Positions 39,800 through 49,379 of a stretch of DNA of 64,000 bases are shown piece after piece. Location of the stretch: contig CAJUQB010000003.1 in assembly GCA_910588285.1 (NCBI GenBank), positions 1 to 64,000 on the forward strand. Reading direction: 5' to 3'. Both the position numbers and the translations under genes were made by a program. The notes beneath the pieces are model-generated. The model had not been told where the DNA came from, searched no databases, and was given only the letters and a program-made list of their open reading frames with translations. Source of the DNA: an uncultured Lachnospiraceae bacterium (lineage in GTDB: Bacteria > Bacillota > Clostridia > Lachnospirales > Lachnospiraceae). Positions within the stretch are counted from its first letter, which is position 1. Every line of letters starts with the position of its first letter.

Positions 39800-41584
39800 A
39801 TGAGAAGAGGCCGCGGGGCGGGGTGGTTTTGGAATATGCCCCTGAATGGGAAGATTGCAGTGATTTTTCTGGGAGGGATCTCCATTCCATTTTTTGTGAT
39901 CAGCATCCTGGTATTCCAGGGGATTTACCGCAATGCCATGGAGAGCGAAAACCAGATGCTGAACAGGAACCTGGAAAATGTAGTCAGCGGTGTGGAAGGA
40001 ATGCTCATGGACTATGAGATGACGGCAGAGGGCGTCTATGACTATGAGGAGTTTCTGAAAAGTGCGGCTGCGGCAGAGGAGCCCCAGGCAGAGCAGCTGA
40101 ACAGAGACAGCAGTGTGAATCTGATGCTCTCAAATATCCGCAGGAGCCGGGAGTTTATGGCAGGGGCCTCCTTTGTATTTCCAGACGGCAGCATTGTCAG
40201 CCAGGTATCCGGCTATGGAAGATACGAGGAGACAGTCCGTGAGACGGAAGGGCAGATGGAGGAGCTTCTGGCCCAGATGGAGGGCAGGGTTCCGGGAGAG
40301 GTCTGGCAGGCCAGTGTTGTGGGCCAAAAGGATGCCAATGGCAGGGCCGCCTATTTTTCCGGGCGGAGGATCATCCGAAATATCTATAACAGGAATCAGC
40401 TGGTGGGAATTGTGATTCTCCATATTTCCACGCTGGCCCTGGATCATCTTGCGGTGCTGGATCAGGAGGAGGACCAGGGGCTTCTGGTGATCTTAGACGG
40501 CAGCAACCATCTCTTGTGGAGCAATGGGGACGCAGAGCCAGTGCTTGCACTGCTGTCGGAGTATGCGCAGAGGGAAGGGGGGAAGCAGGAGCTGCCGGGA
40601 CACAGGGGACAGCTTGAGGAATACGGAAACCATTATTACATTTGCCAGGAGTCTGCTTACAGCGGCTGGAGGTTTATCCATATGGTGCCAAGGGGTGAGG
40701 TGGAGCGGCAGGCAAATATGTTTCTCCTGTTTCTGGCGCTGATCCTCTGCCTGATTATCTGCTTTTCCGTGCTGTGCATGGCCCTGGTGCACCGATTCAT
40801 CGTGTATCCGGTCCGGAAGCTCATTGTGGTGATGGATGAGGTGGACGACCTGGAGAAGATTCACATGCAGCTGCCGGTGGGCAGGAAGGATGAGATCGGC
40901 CTGCTGTACGGAACCTACAACCGCCTGAATCAGAGGATTTCCGGCCTCGTCCTGCAGCTGACCGAAACCCTTCGGCAGGATAAGGAGAAGGAGATTCGTC
41001 TGCTCCACAGCCAGCTGAATCCCCATTTTATCTATAATACCTTGGAGAGCATCAGCTGGATTGCCTACGAGAAGCAGCTGCCGGAGGTGTCAAGGGTGGT
41101 GGCCGGATTATCGGAAATCCTGAAATATTCCATCAAGTTTTCCGATGCCTATGTAACCTTTGGCAATGAGCTGGAAATGCTGGAAAATTATATTTCCATC
41201 CAGCGATTCCGGTTTGAGGACAGGTTTTTGGCTGTCTACGACATTGACGAGACGCTCCTGAATTACAAAACCGTAAAATTTATGTTCCAGCCCTTTGTGG
41301 AAAATGCCCTGATCCACGGCTTTAAACAGAAGGAAAAGGACTGCCGGGTCACCATCCGGCTCTATGACCAGGGGGAGGACATTGCGGCGGAGATTGAGGA
41401 TAATGGCTGCGGCATGGAGGAGGTCATGGTGGAGCAGGCCTTAAGCAGGTATACCAAGGGGATTGGCATTGGCAACCTGAACCGGTCCCTGCAGCTGAGA
41501 TTCGGGGAGCGCTATCAGATTCAGATTGACAGCAGGCCGGGACGGGGAACCAGGATTCGTCTCAGGATTCCCAAGATTCCATAA
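39800..41584 (+). CDS. Sensor histidine kinase (YesM-like)
   Basis: 594 aa. A transmembrane helix near 18-40 and another near 308-330 bracket an extracellular domain. A HAMP region leads to a His_kinase domain with phosphoacceptor H409 in QLNPHFIYNTLESISW, and a HATPase with PFVENALIHGFKQ, EDNGCGM and a final GRGTRIRLRIP. It partners the 41602 regulator, 17 bp downstream. It probably senses the oligosaccharide carried by the local binding protein. Confidence 0.92.
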   Translation: MRRGRGAGWFWNMPLNGKIAVIFLGGISIPFFVISILVFQGIYRNAMESENQMLNRNLENVVSGVEGMLMDYEMTAEGVYDYEEFLKSAAAAEEPQAEQLNRDSSVNLMLSNIRRSREFMAGASFVFPDGSIVSQVSGYGRYEETVRETEGQMEELLAQMEGRVPGEVWQASVVGQKDANGRAAYFSGRRIIRNIYNRNQLVGIVILHISTLALDHLAVLDQEEDQGLLVILDGSNHLLWSNGDAEPVLALLSEYAQREGGKQELPGHRGQLEEYGNHYYICQESAYSGWRFIHMVPRGEVERQANMFLLFLALILCLIICFSVLCMALVHRFIVYPVRKLIVVMDEVDDLEKIHMQLPVGRKDEIGLLYGTYNRLNQRISGLVLQLTETLRQDKEKEIRLLHSQLNPHFIYNTLESISWIAYEKQLPEVSRVVAGLSEILKYSIKFSDAYVTFGNELEMLENYISIQRFRFEDRFLAVYDIDETLLNYKTVKFMFQPFVENALIHGFKQKEKDCRVTIRLYDQGEDIAAEIEDNGCGMEEVMVEQALSRYTKGIGIGNLNRSLQLRFGERYQIQIDSRPGRGTRIRLRIPKIP

Positions 41585-41601
41585 CTCTGGGGGAGGTGCC
41601 T

Positions 41602-43089
41602 ATGATTCATATTGCAGTACTGGATGATGAACCGAAGATACGCCGCGGGATTGCAGGGATGCTTGTGGCATCCCTGAAGGAGGAGGCGGTTGTCCATAAG
41701 TTTGCCCGGGCCGGTGAATTGATGCAGTTTGCCAGGAAGCAGGAGCTTGACATTCTGGTGACAGATATCTGTATGCCGGAGCTGGACGGCCTGGAGCTTG
41801 GAAATTATCTGAAGCTCTTTTACCCAAGGCTCCGCATTATCATTATCAGCGGATACAGTAATTTCGAATATGCCCAGGCAGCCATCCGTCTGCAGGTCTG
41901 CGAGTACCTGCTAAAGCCGGTGGATCCGGAGAAGCTTCTGGCAGTGGTCCGCAGGCAGATCAGAGCCATAGAGCAGGAGCGGCTGCAGCAGGCCGGGCAG
42001 CAGGAGCGGGGGCTTGCAAAGCAGCTGGATAAACATCTTGTGGTGCGGGAGCTGTTGTATGGCGGAAACCCGGATCAGCCGGCATTGCTGGGGCTGCTGG
42101 AGGGGACAGGTGTCTATTATCTTGTATTGACCCAGGGGGAGCCGGCCCCTTGCCGGGAGGCTGCCGGGCTGGCCTTCCTAAGCGGCTCCCTGGAGGAGGG
42201 CCTAAGGTTCTACCTGACCATGGCAGAGGATGCGCCTGAGCAGTTCTGGAGAATCTACGAAGGCCAATGCCTGGAGGATGGAAGGCTTGTTCAGAATGTG
42301 GGCATCAGCAGTGCGGTGAGCAGTGCAGATCTGCTGCATCAGGCATATCTTCAGGCCCTGTCCGCCTTAAAGCAGGAGCTCTATGAGGAACGGCCCGGGG
42401 TCTGGAGGTTTCAGAATACCGGGATCTGGCAGTTTGACAGCGAAAAGAAGGCCCTGTATTTATTGAATTGTATTTATGCGGGAACGGATTTTACCAAGGA
42501 GCTTGAGGCAGTTCGGGAGGAGATCCGAAGCGCCAGGCCGGTGTTTCCCATGTTTGAGCGGAATATGAAGCTGATGCTGCATACCATGATACGGCTGCTG
42601 GAGGAGAATCGTCTGCTGTCCGCAGCATGCATGGAGCTGAAAGGGATTGCGGAGGAATTGGGAGACTGCCGTTCCCTGAACGGGCTGTTTGCATCCATCG
42701 GGGATGCCCTGGGGCGGGCGGCTGAAAATGCCAGGGAGATTCAGGCCATCCGGCTGGAAAGCCATATCCACAAGGCCATTGAGTATATACAGAACCATTT
42801 TTGCCAGGATCTGACCCTGGAGGAGGTGGCGGCCCGGGCAGATATGAATCCCGCCTATTTCAGCAGCAGCTTCAAAAAATATACGGGCAGCAGCTTTATC
42901 CACTATACGATGGATCTGCGGGTCCGGCGGGCAAAGGAGCTGTTAAAGGAAGGGAAGAAGGTCAGCGAGATCGCCCGGCTCCTGGGCTTTCATGATACCA
43001 GGTATTTTACCAGGACATTTAAAAAATACGCAGGGGTGACGCCCAGCGAATACAAAACGATTGCCACTGCATTCTATGAGGAGCAGTGA
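41602..43089 (+). CDS. Response regulator with AraC-type output (YesN-like)
   Basis: 495 aa. The start at 41602 (MIHIAVLDDE) lies 5 nt after GGGGGAGG; a GTG at 41596 overlaps that site. The receiver has D8/D9, phosphoacceptor D55 in VTDICMPELDG, S83 and K105 in LLKPVDP. A central region of about 250 aa without recognised motifs follows. The C-terminal AraC domain (about 395-490) has LTLEEVAARADMNPAYFSSSFKKYTG and VSEIARLLGFHDTRYFTRTFKKYAGVTPSEYK. It probably activates the 36665-45148 operon. Confidence 0.92.
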   Translation: MIHIAVLDDEPKIRRGIAGMLVASLKEEAVVHKFARAGELMQFARKQELDILVTDICMPELDGLELGNYLKLFYPRLRIIIISGYSNFEYAQAAIRLQVCEYLLKPVDPEKLLAVVRRQIRAIEQERLQQAGQQERGLAKQLDKHLVVRELLYGGNPDQPALLGLLEGTGVYYLVLTQGEPAPCREAAGLAFLSGSLEEGLRFYLTMAEDAPEQFWRIYEGQCLEDGRLVQNVGISSAVSSADLLHQAYLQALSALKQELYEERPGVWRFQNTGIWQFDSEKKALYLLNCIYAGTDFTKELEAVREEIRSARPVFPMFERNMKLMLHTMIRLLEENRLLSAACMELKGIAEELGDCRSLNGLFASIGDALGRAAENAREIQAIRLESHIHKAIEYIQNHFCQDLTLEEVAARADMNPAYFSSSFKKYTGSSFIHYTMDLRVRRAKELLKEGKKVSEIARLLGFHDTRYFTRTFKKYAGVTPSEYKTIATAFYEEQ

Positions 43090-43135
43090 AGATGAATGAG
43101 AAGCAAGGAAGATGCAGAGTGAAGGAGGAGGCTTT

Positions 43136-45148
43136 ATGGCAGTGATTACACAAAAGGACGGCAGGCTGGTCTGGCGTTTTGACAGGGAGACCCTCTGGGT
43201 TGAACCATGGGGAAGGAATGCCCTGCGAGTCCGCGGAACAAAAAACAGCAGGATGGAAGAGGAGCTCTGGGCCCTTCTGCCCCGGCCGGAGGTTTTGGCA
43301 GAGATTCGGATCACAGGCTCCGGGGCAGTGATCCGAAACGGGGATATCACAGCCAGGATCCAGGAGGACGGCAGGCTTGTTTTTGAAAACAGCAGGGGAA
43401 GGGTGCTGCTGGAAGAATACCTGCGGACGGAGGAGGCTCTGGGGGAGGCCCGCAGCCTGCTGAAGATTGAGGCCCGGGAGTTCAAGCCGGGAGCAGGGGA
43501 TGATTGCCAGCTGACCATGCGCTTTGAGTCAGAGCCCGGGGAGCGGCTCTACGGCATGGGGCAGTACCAGCAGGAGGGGGTAGATCTGAAGGGCACCGTT
43601 CTGGAGCTGGCTCAGAGAAATTCACAGGCCAGCGTGCCCTTCCTGCTGTCGGACCAGGGCTATGGTTTTTTGTGGAACAACCCGGCGGTGGGCCAGGTGG
43701 TATTCGGGAAAAACAGGACGGAATGGCAGGCGCGTGCCACAAAGCAGCTGGATTACTGGATTACTGCCGGGGATACTCCAAGAGAGATCCTGGCAAATTA
43801 TATGGAGGCTACCGGGCTGCCCCCCATGATGCCGGAATATGCCCTTGGATTCTGGCAGAGCAAGCTGCGCTATAAGACCCAGGAGGAGCTTCTGGAGGTT
43901 GCCCGGGAATACCACAGAAGGAGAATTCCTCTGTCTGTAATTGTCATTGACTATTTCCATTGGCCCAACCAGGGAACCTGGGATTTTGACCGAAGCTATT
44001 GGCCGGATCCTAAGGCCATGGTAGAGGAGCTAAGGGAGCTTGGGACGGAGCTGATGGTATCTGTCTGGCCTACGGTGGACAGCCGGTGTGAGAATTATCA
44101 GGAGATGCTGGAGCAGGGGCTTCTGGTGTCCGCAAACCGGGGCATGCGTACCCAGATGCAGTTTTTGGGCAATGAGGCCTTTTTTGATGCCACGAATCCC
44201 AGGGCCCGGGAATATGTGTGGAAGCGGGTGAAGGATCACTATTATGATCTGGGGATCCGTACGTTCTGGCTGGATGTGGCAGAGCCGGAATACTCGGTGT
44301 ATGATTTCGACCTGTATCGGTATTCCATTGGAAGCTGTCTGGAGACAGGAAATATCTATCCATTGATGTATGCAAAGGGCTTCTATGAGGGGATGCGTGA
44401 GGCCGGGGAGGAGCAGCCCCTGAACCTGATCCGGTGTGCCTGGGCGGGCAGCCAGCGTTACGGGGCCCTGGTCTGGTCCGGGGATATCCATTCCAGCTTC
44501 CGGTCCCTGCGCAGCCAGGTGGCAGCAGGCTTAAATATGGCCATGGCAGGGATTCCCTGGTGGACGACGGATATCGGCGGCTTCAATGACGGGGCCACGG
44601 CGGATCCCGGATTTCGGGAGCTTCTGATCCGCTGGTTCCAGTACGGGACCTTCTGCCCGGTGATGCGGCTTCACGGATACCGGCTTCCCTATGAGGAGCC
44701 TCTGTCAGAGGAAGTGGGGGGCGGCATGTGCGATTCCGGGGCAGCCAATGAGGTCTGGAGCTTTGGGGAGGAGGCCTATGGGATTCTGACGCGCTATATC
44801 CGGATCCGGGAGAAGCTGCGGCCCTATATCCGGGGGCTGATGCAGGAGGCCCACCAAAAGGGGATTGTGCCCATGCGGCCGCTCTTTTATGATTTCCCGG
44901 AGGATGAGAAGGCCTGGGAGGTGGAGGATGCCTATATGTTTGGCGGGCATCTGCTGGTGGCGCCGGTCCTCTGGGAGGGACAGAAGGAGCGGCGGGTGTA
45001 TCTGCCCAAAGACAGAACCTGGATTGATGCGGAACGAAAGGAGTTTTATGAAGGCGGGCAGTGGATTACGGTGGAGACGCCCATGGAGACGATTCCGGTA
45101 TTTACGGATCTGCCGGATCTGGCGGGATGTTTTTCCGATGATAAATAA
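43136..45148 (+). CDS. Glycoside hydrolase family 31 (alpha-xylosidase/alpha-glucosidase type)
   Basis: 670 aa, cytoplasmic. Start at 43136 (MAVITQKDG) after GGAGGAGG. An N-terminal beta-sandwich (to about 225) precedes the (beta/alpha)8 barrel. The nucleophile is D380 in FWLDVAEPE and the proposed acid/base D450 in VWSGDIHSSF. The -LDxxEPE form of the nucleophile motif occurs in xyloglucan alpha-xylosidases rather than in maltase-type members (which have DMNE), so an alpha-xylosidase is favoured. It would trim imported xyloglucan-like or isoprimeverose-containing oligosaccharides. A terminator follows. Confidence 0.88.
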   Translation: MAVITQKDGRLVWRFDRETLWVEPWGRNALRVRGTKNSRMEEELWALLPRPEVLAEIRITGSGAVIRNGDITARIQEDGRLVFENSRGRVLLEEYLRTEEALGEARSLLKIEAREFKPGAGDDCQLTMRFESEPGERLYGMGQYQQEGVDLKGTVLELAQRNSQASVPFLLSDQGYGFLWNNPAVGQVVFGKNRTEWQARATKQLDYWITAGDTPREILANYMEATGLPPMMPEYALGFWQSKLRYKTQEELLEVAREYHRRRIPLSVIVIDYFHWPNQGTWDFDRSYWPDPKAMVEELRELGTELMVSVWPTVDSRCENYQEMLEQGLLVSANRGMRTQMQFLGNEAFFDATNPRAREYVWKRVKDHYYDLGIRTFWLDVAEPEYSVYDFDLYRYSIGSCLETGNIYPLMYAKGFYEGMREAGEEQPLNLIRCAWAGSQRYGALVWSGDIHSSFRSLRSQVAAGLNMAMAGIPWWTTDIGGFNDGATADPGFRELLIRWFQYGTFCPVMRLHGYRLPYEEPLSEEVGGGMCDSGAANEVWSFGEEAYGILTRYIRIREKLRPYIRGLMQEAHQKGIVPMRPLFYDFPEDEKAWEVEDAYMFGGHLLVAPVLWEGQKERRVYLPKDRTWIDAERKEFYEGGQWITVETPMETIPVFTDLPDLAGCFSDDK

Positions 45149-45156
45149 CAGATGAA

Positions 45157-45217
45157 AAAGCCTGGAGAGCTCTGTTGGCAGTCCGGATGTTTGGGGACTG
45201 CCGGCAGAGCTTGGTTT
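45157..45217. terminator. Terminator between convergent genes
   Basis: A 16-bp stem with two G-U pairs (45169-45184 with 45195-45210) is flanked by AAAAAGCC on the left and GGTTTTT on the right, so it can stop both the GH31 transcript and the minus-strand gene at 45223. Confidence 0.85.
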
Positions 45218-45222
45218 TTGAT

Positions 45223-46812
45223 TTAAAGCTTCTCAATCACACAGGTATGCTTTCTTTTTCCGGCCTGAGGGTTTTTATTATAGTTTACACCTACCAGTAA
45301 AATATCGCCGTCATATCCTTTGAGCGCCTCAGGATACCGCCGGTCCTTCAGTTGCTCAATCGCGCCCTTGGCAGACTTATTCCATTTTAATTCAATTACC
45401 AGTGCAGGAACAGGCGATGTCTTTTTTGGCAGATATACAATGTCTGCGTAACCATCCCCAGCCGGCAGTTCCTCAAATTTGAGATAGTGGTCCTTGTAAC
45501 AGAAATAAGCCAGTTTAATTACGCTGCGCAGAGCTTGCTCGTCATTGTAGAAAAGAATCGCTGTTTCCTCTGCGTGGATCTTTTCCATCTGGGCTGCCAC
45601 AGCATCTGCATTTCCGTGAAGCGTATCGTAAATGAGCTGGTCGCTCTCACGAACCCGCCGGATCGTCTCATCCCGTTTGACCCCGCGAATTGCTTTGGCA
45701 AATTCCAGCCGTATCTCTTCATTGGGAATATGCACCGTGCCTGTCTCCTCCTGATAGGAAAGATAGCCAAGATGGATCAGCAGGGTCAGCACATCATCCC
45801 GGTTCCGGAAGGTAACCAGGTCGTTGGCGAACCCATTGGTATCCACAGCCACATCTATGCCCCCCAGCAGCTCCACCATTGTTTTTGACAGTCCATCAAA
45901 GTCCAGGCTGATATAAGTCATCAGGCTTTTTGCAGTGGAGGTTTCTGTCCAGTAGGAGCGGAAATTATGATAGCGGAGGGCTTCCATAACAGAGCTGGGA
46001 TTGTATATGGATGTCTCTTTTTCCAATGTGTAGCCATCGTACCATTGTCTCATTTTGACAAAATCACTGTGATGTTCCGCACAGAGCTGTTTTACTTCGG
46101 TTTCTGTAAATCCCACATACTTTGAAAACCTCCAGGGATTTATCATGGAGAACTCTTTAAAGTCCGAAATAGCAGACTGCGAACCATCCTTTTTGATGGG
46201 AAGAATCCCGGTCATATATGCTGCAGCAAATATTTTGTCGGTAGTACCGCTGTTTTTAAAAAGGGAACGCAGGAACTCCAGATATTCTTTTTGCACAGCA
46301 GGATGGCCAATGGCTTCACGAATCGGCGCATCCCATTCATCAATAATCATGATAAATCGATTCCCGGTCAATTCAGCAGCATTGGCCAGGGTGCCGAAAA
46401 ATGCTTCCTGAATGTCCAGACCGGGATATGCCGCTGCCAGCTCCCTTGTTACATTTCGTATGATGAAGGGGACAATATTGTCTATATCCGCTGCTCCGAT
46501 AATACCGGTCATATCCAAATAGATGACATCATATTTGTTTAGATGCTGCAGGTAGGTATTGTTTATTTTCTGATCTGCAGCAATTTCAAGGTCATCAAAT
46601 AATGGGGACGAGTCACAGGTCTTGTCATAGTATGCGCAAAGCATCTGTGCCGCAAAAGACTTTCCAAACCTGCGCGGCCTGCTGACGCAAGTGAGCTTCT
46701 GCTTAGTTCCGATGGAATCATTGATCAATTGGATCAGGCCGGATTTGTCTATATATTGACTGTTTCTTACCTCTTGAAATCCACTGTTGCCGGGATTTAA
46801 ATATGTTCCCAT
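45223..46812 (-). CDS. AAA-ATPase-like / PD-(D/E)XK nuclease superfamily protein (PF09820-PF08011 type)
   Basis: 529 aa. Start at 46812 (MGTYLNPGN) with GGAGGG upstream. The N-terminal half is an AAA-ATPase-like domain: FQEVRNSQYIDKSGLI, the unusual Walker-A-like RPRRFGKSFAAQML and the Walker-B-like FIMIIDEWDAPI. The C-terminal PD-(D/E)XK part has DGYADIVYLPKK and VPALVIELKWNKSAKGAIEQL, with the catalytic Asp, Glu and Lys in order. Many Bacteroidota and Clostridia genomes hold numerous copies; mobility or defence roles are suspected but not shown. Base composition is lower in GC than the neighbours, a hint of transfer. Confidence 0.85.
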   Translation of the reverse strand: MGTYLNPGNSGFQEVRNSQYIDKSGLIQLINDSIGTKQKLTCVSRPRRFGKSFAAQMLCAYYDKTCDSSPLFDDLEIAADQKINNTYLQHLNKYDVIYLDMTGIIGAADIDNIVPFIIRNVTRELAAAYPGLDIQEAFFGTLANAAELTGNRFIMIIDEWDAPIREAIGHPAVQKEYLEFLRSLFKNSGTTDKIFAAAYMTGILPIKKDGSQSAISDFKEFSMINPWRFSKYVGFTETEVKQLCAEHHSDFVKMRQWYDGYTLEKETSIYNPSSVMEALRYHNFRSYWTETSTAKSLMTYISLDFDGLSKTMVELLGGIDVAVDTNGFANDLVTFRNRDDVLTLLIHLGYLSYQEETGTVHIPNEEIRLEFAKAIRGVKRDETIRRVRESDQLIYDTLHGNADAVAAQMEKIHAEETAILFYNDEQALRSVIKLAYFCYKDHYLKFEELPAGDGYADIVYLPKKTSPVPALVIELKWNKSAKGAIEQLKDRRYPEALKGYDGDILLVGVNYNKNPQAGKRKHTCVIEKL

Positions 46813-46944
46813 AAGCAGCATCCCTCCCTTGCGTTTACCAGATACCATAAAGCTGGCAATCTATATATCACATTATAATCTTCCGGGCCCTGTTCCGCAA
46901 CATATTCTTCATGGGAATTATTTTCTCAGGTTCCCTATTGTTAC

Positions 46945-47080
46945 TTTTCACGGGTCAGGAATGCGCACCAGCTGCGCATTCCGTGAGAACATGATTCAGG
47001 AGTGAGGGGCGATTTTTGCGTAGCAAAACTTTAAATATCGCCCCGAATCGTTGCTATGAGCGGCCCCTCGGGCCGTGAAT
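46945..47080. other. Structured intergenic DNA with three consecutive hairpins
   Basis: Between 46813 and 47126 no gene is supported. The segment holds GGAATGCGCA-CCAGC-TGCGCATTCC, then GGGGCGAT...ATCGCCCC enclosing TTTTGC-GTA-GCAAAA, and then CGGCCC-CTC-GGGCCG. It may be a small RNA, a dispersed palindromic repeat or the relic of an element at the boundary of the AAA/nuclease gene. Confidence 0.5.
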
Positions 47081-47126
47081 GTAACTCCCAATTTGCCGGG
47101 CAGGACATGAAAAGCTGTTAAATTTC

Positions 47127-47155
47127 TTGCACAATGGGGCATAATACTATACAAT
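47127..47155 (+). promoter_or_regulatory. Candidate promoter of the NYN gene
   Basis: TTGCAC (47127-47132), a 17-bp spacer and TACAAT (47150-47155), about 80 bp before the start codon. Confidence 0.55.
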
Positions 47156-47233
47156 GAATCTCAACGAATAGAAAATATGGACGTCAGAGAAAGAAAAGCC
47201 ACGGTTTGATCTAAGGATCAGGAAAGGGAGTAT

Positions 47234-48181
47234 ATGATGGAGCAGACAGAACGGAAATTTGCAGTATTGATCGACGCAGATAATGTGTCGCCAAAATATA
47301 TCAAATATATTTTGGATGAAGTATCGGATATGGGGGTGGCCACCTACAAGCGGATCTATGGGGACTGGACGGACCACACCAAGCGGGGCTGGAAGGAGAC
47401 CATCCTGGAGTGGTCTGTGAACCCGATCCAGCAGTACAGCTATACCTTTGGGAAGAATGCCACGGATTCGGCCATGATCATTGACGCTATGGATATCCTG
47501 TATTCCGGCAAGGTCCAGGGATTCTGCCTGGTGTCCAGCGATTCGGATTTTACCAAGCTGGCCCAGCGGCTGCGGGAAGCGGGAATGTTCGTGGTGGGGA
47601 TGGGAGAGCGCAAGACGCCGAAGCCCTTTGTCAAGGCCTGCGATACCTTCAAGATCCTGGAGATCATTGCCCAGGGGAAGGAGACTGTGGGCAGCAGTGT
47701 CAAGGAGGAGATTAATGAAAGCGTCAAGGAGGAGATCACCGGCCTGGAGGAGATCCAGGATGCGGTGGAGAAGGTGGTGACAGAGAACAACAACAAGGGC
47801 AAGCCTACCCAGATCGCAGAGGTGGGCAGCATGCTTGGCAAGAAGTTCTCGGATTTTGACGTGCGTAATTACGGATGCACCAAGCTGTCCACCTTTTTGG
47901 AGGGATTAGATAAATTCGAGCTGGAGAAAAAGGGCACAACTTATTTTGTGCGGGATAAGCAGACCACGGTTCCGCGGAAGGAGATCGAGAAGCAGGTGAC
48001 GGCTCTGATCGGGGCCAGCGGCGGCCAGGTGGACAATCTCAGCGTGATCTACGAGGAGCTGAAAAAACGGTATCCCGGCTTCAATGTGAATCAGTATGGG
48101 TACAGCCGCCTGTCCAGCTTTATCCGAAGCTTTTCCAGGTTTGAGATCAGGGATAATGTGGTGCGGATGCTGGGAAAATAA
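47234..48181 (+). CDS. NYN-domain RNase-like protein with OST-HTH/LOTUS repeats (LabA/DUF88 type)
   Basis: 315 aa. The NYN domain (residues about 8-150) has the acidic PIN-like core: IDADN, TDSAMIIDAMDIL and SSDSDFTKLA. Two OST-HTH/LOTUS-like domains follow (about 170-245 and 252-315; both contain the pattern YGxxxLSxF). LOTUS domains bind RNA in other systems, so RNA cleavage or turnover is plausible. Tandem ATG codons at 47234 and 47237 follow GGAAAGGGAG; the second has better spacing. A run of Lys/Glu-rich repeats (SVKEEINESVKEEITGLEE) links the domains. The RNase H gene lies 49 bp downstream. Confidence 0.85.
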   Translation: MMEQTERKFAVLIDADNVSPKYIKYILDEVSDMGVATYKRIYGDWTDHTKRGWKETILEWSVNPIQQYSYTFGKNATDSAMIIDAMDILYSGKVQGFCLVSSDSDFTKLAQRLREAGMFVVGMGERKTPKPFVKACDTFKILEIIAQGKETVGSSVKEEINESVKEEITGLEEIQDAVEKVVTENNNKGKPTQIAEVGSMLGKKFSDFDVRNYGCTKLSTFLEGLDKFELEKKGTTYFVRDKQTTVPRKEIEKQVTALIGASGGQVDNLSVIYEELKKRYPGFNVNQYGYSRLSSFIRSFSRFEIRDNVVRMLGK

Positions 48182-48230
48182 CAGAGAGGACATCTCTGCA
48201 GGATCAAAAGCAGACAGTAAGGAGGAAGCG

Positions 48231-48923
48231 ATGGCAAAGAAATATTATGCAGTGCGTCAGGGGGAGACCCCCGGGATTTACCTGAGCTGGGGGGACTGTC
48301 AGAAGAATATCAAGGGCTATTCCGGGGCGGAATATAAAGGCTTTGATGATATCAAGGAGGCGGAAGCATTTCTGCTGGGCGGAGCGGGGGCATTGGCCCG
48401 GACCGGCAGGGACGGGAAGGAGCCGGCGGAAGGGGAGCCGCGGGATGCGGTTTATGTGGATGCGGCGGAAGCCCATTTTCAGGAAGGGGCCGCCAATGGG
48501 GCAGTGGCCTATGTAGATGGCAGCTACAATGTAAAAACCAAGGAATATTCCTGCGGAGTGGTGCTGTTTTACCGGGGAGTCACCCAGTATTTTTCCAGAA
48601 AGTTCTCGGATCCGGAGCGGGCTTCCATGCGCAATGTGGCCGGGGAGATCGAGGGCAGCATGTGCGCCATGAATTACTGCCTGGAGCAACGGATTGACAG
48701 CCTTATGATTTATTATGATTATGAGGGGATTGAGAAATGGTGTACCGGAGCCTGGAAGGCCAACAAGGAGGGCACCATTGCCTACCGGGACTTTTACCGG
48801 AGGGCCAGCCAGCAGGTGAAGATTCGCTTTGTGAAGGTGAAGGGCCATTCCGGAGACAAATACAATGACCTGGCAGACCGGCTGGCCAAGCAGGCGGTGG
48901 GGCTATTGCCGGAGCGGGGATAA
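48231..48923 (+). CDS. Ribonuclease HI with N-terminal viroplasmin (caulimovirus-type) domain
   Basis: 230 aa. Start at 48231 (MAKKYYAVRQG) behind GGAGGAAGCG. The N-terminal viroplasmin domain (about 1-50; YYAVRQGETPGIYLSWGDCQKNIKGYSGAEYKGF) aids binding of RNA-DNA hybrids. The RNase H domain has the catalytic set Asp in AYVDGSYN, Glu in NVAGEIEGSM, Asp in IYYDYEGIEKW and Asp in GDKYNDLADRLAK. It removes RNA from hybrids in the cytoplasm. Its neighbour is an NYN RNA-processing candidate. Confidence 0.92.
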   Translation: MAKKYYAVRQGETPGIYLSWGDCQKNIKGYSGAEYKGFDDIKEAEAFLLGGAGALARTGRDGKEPAEGEPRDAVYVDAAEAHFQEGAANGAVAYVDGSYNVKTKEYSCGVVLFYRGVTQYFSRKFSDPERASMRNVAGEIEGSMCAMNYCLEQRIDSLMIYYDYEGIEKWCTGAWKANKEGTIAYRDFYRRASQQVKIRFVKVKGHSGDKYNDLADRLAKQAVGLLPERG

Positions 48924-48951
48924 GAATAACAGAATAAATCTGCAATAAAAG

Positions 48952-48998
48952 AACAACGCTGGAGGATTTTCACAACCAAAAATCCGGCGTTGTTTTTT
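48952..48998 (+). terminator. Rho-independent terminator after the RNase H gene
   Basis: AACAACGC (48952-48959) pairs with GCGTTGTT (48987-48994), with an inner GGATTTT/AAAATCC stem and a T-run to 48998. Confidence 0.85.
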
Positions 48999-49048
48999 GT
49001 ATGCTTTAATTTCTATATGTTTTTAATATATGTTTTTAATATATGTTT

Positions 49049-49294
49049 TTATTTATCAGTTGTCACATATTCGATGATATCTCCGGGCTTGCAATCCAAA
49101 ACATAGCAAATGCGCGCAAGGATGTCTGCATCAATTTTTTCCACATGTCCATGATACCATTTGTCGATTACCTCAAACCGTGTATCAATGGCCCGGGCCA
49201 ATGCATTCCGGGTTATTTTTTTCTGGTCCATATAGGGTTTCAACATGATCTCAATATGACCGTATTCTTTTCGTATGAATAAATCTTTTTTCAT
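49049..49294 (-). CDS. Small XRE/Cro-type helix-turn-helix regulator
   Basis: 81 aa. GAGGTG lies 5 nt before the ATG. The body is a single HTH: MLKPYMDQKKITRNALARAIDTRFEVIDKWYHGHVEKIDADILARICYVLDCKPGDIIEY, typical of the Cro/C1 (HTH_26) group. It is divergent from the surface-protein gene at 49535. A 13-bp perfect inverted repeat (49350-49379) between them overlaps the forward promoter, and TATACTATCTA-like half-sites lie near its own start. It is probably a local repressor of both genes. Confidence 0.8.
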   Translation of the reverse strand: MKKDLFIRKEYGHIEIMLKPYMDQKKITRNALARAIDTRFEVIDKWYHGHVEKIDADILARICYVLDCKPGDIIEYVTTDK

Positions 49295-49333
49295 AAATTC
49301 ACCTCAAATATATACTATCTAAAAAAAAATCAC

Positions 49334-49379
49334 TTGACGAATCACATATAAATAGTTACTATGTAGATAGTAACTATTT
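49334..49379 (+). promoter_or_regulatory. Promoter overlapped by a 13-bp-arm palindromic operator
   Basis: TTGACG (49334-49339), a 17-bp spacer and TACTAT (49357-49362). The arms AAATAGTTACTAT (49350-49362) and ATAGTAACTATTT (49367-49379) are perfect inverted repeats with a 4-bp GTAG centre and cover the -10. The XRE protein is the likely ligand. The DNA from 49380 to 49534 holds no further gene I can support. Confidence 0.75.
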
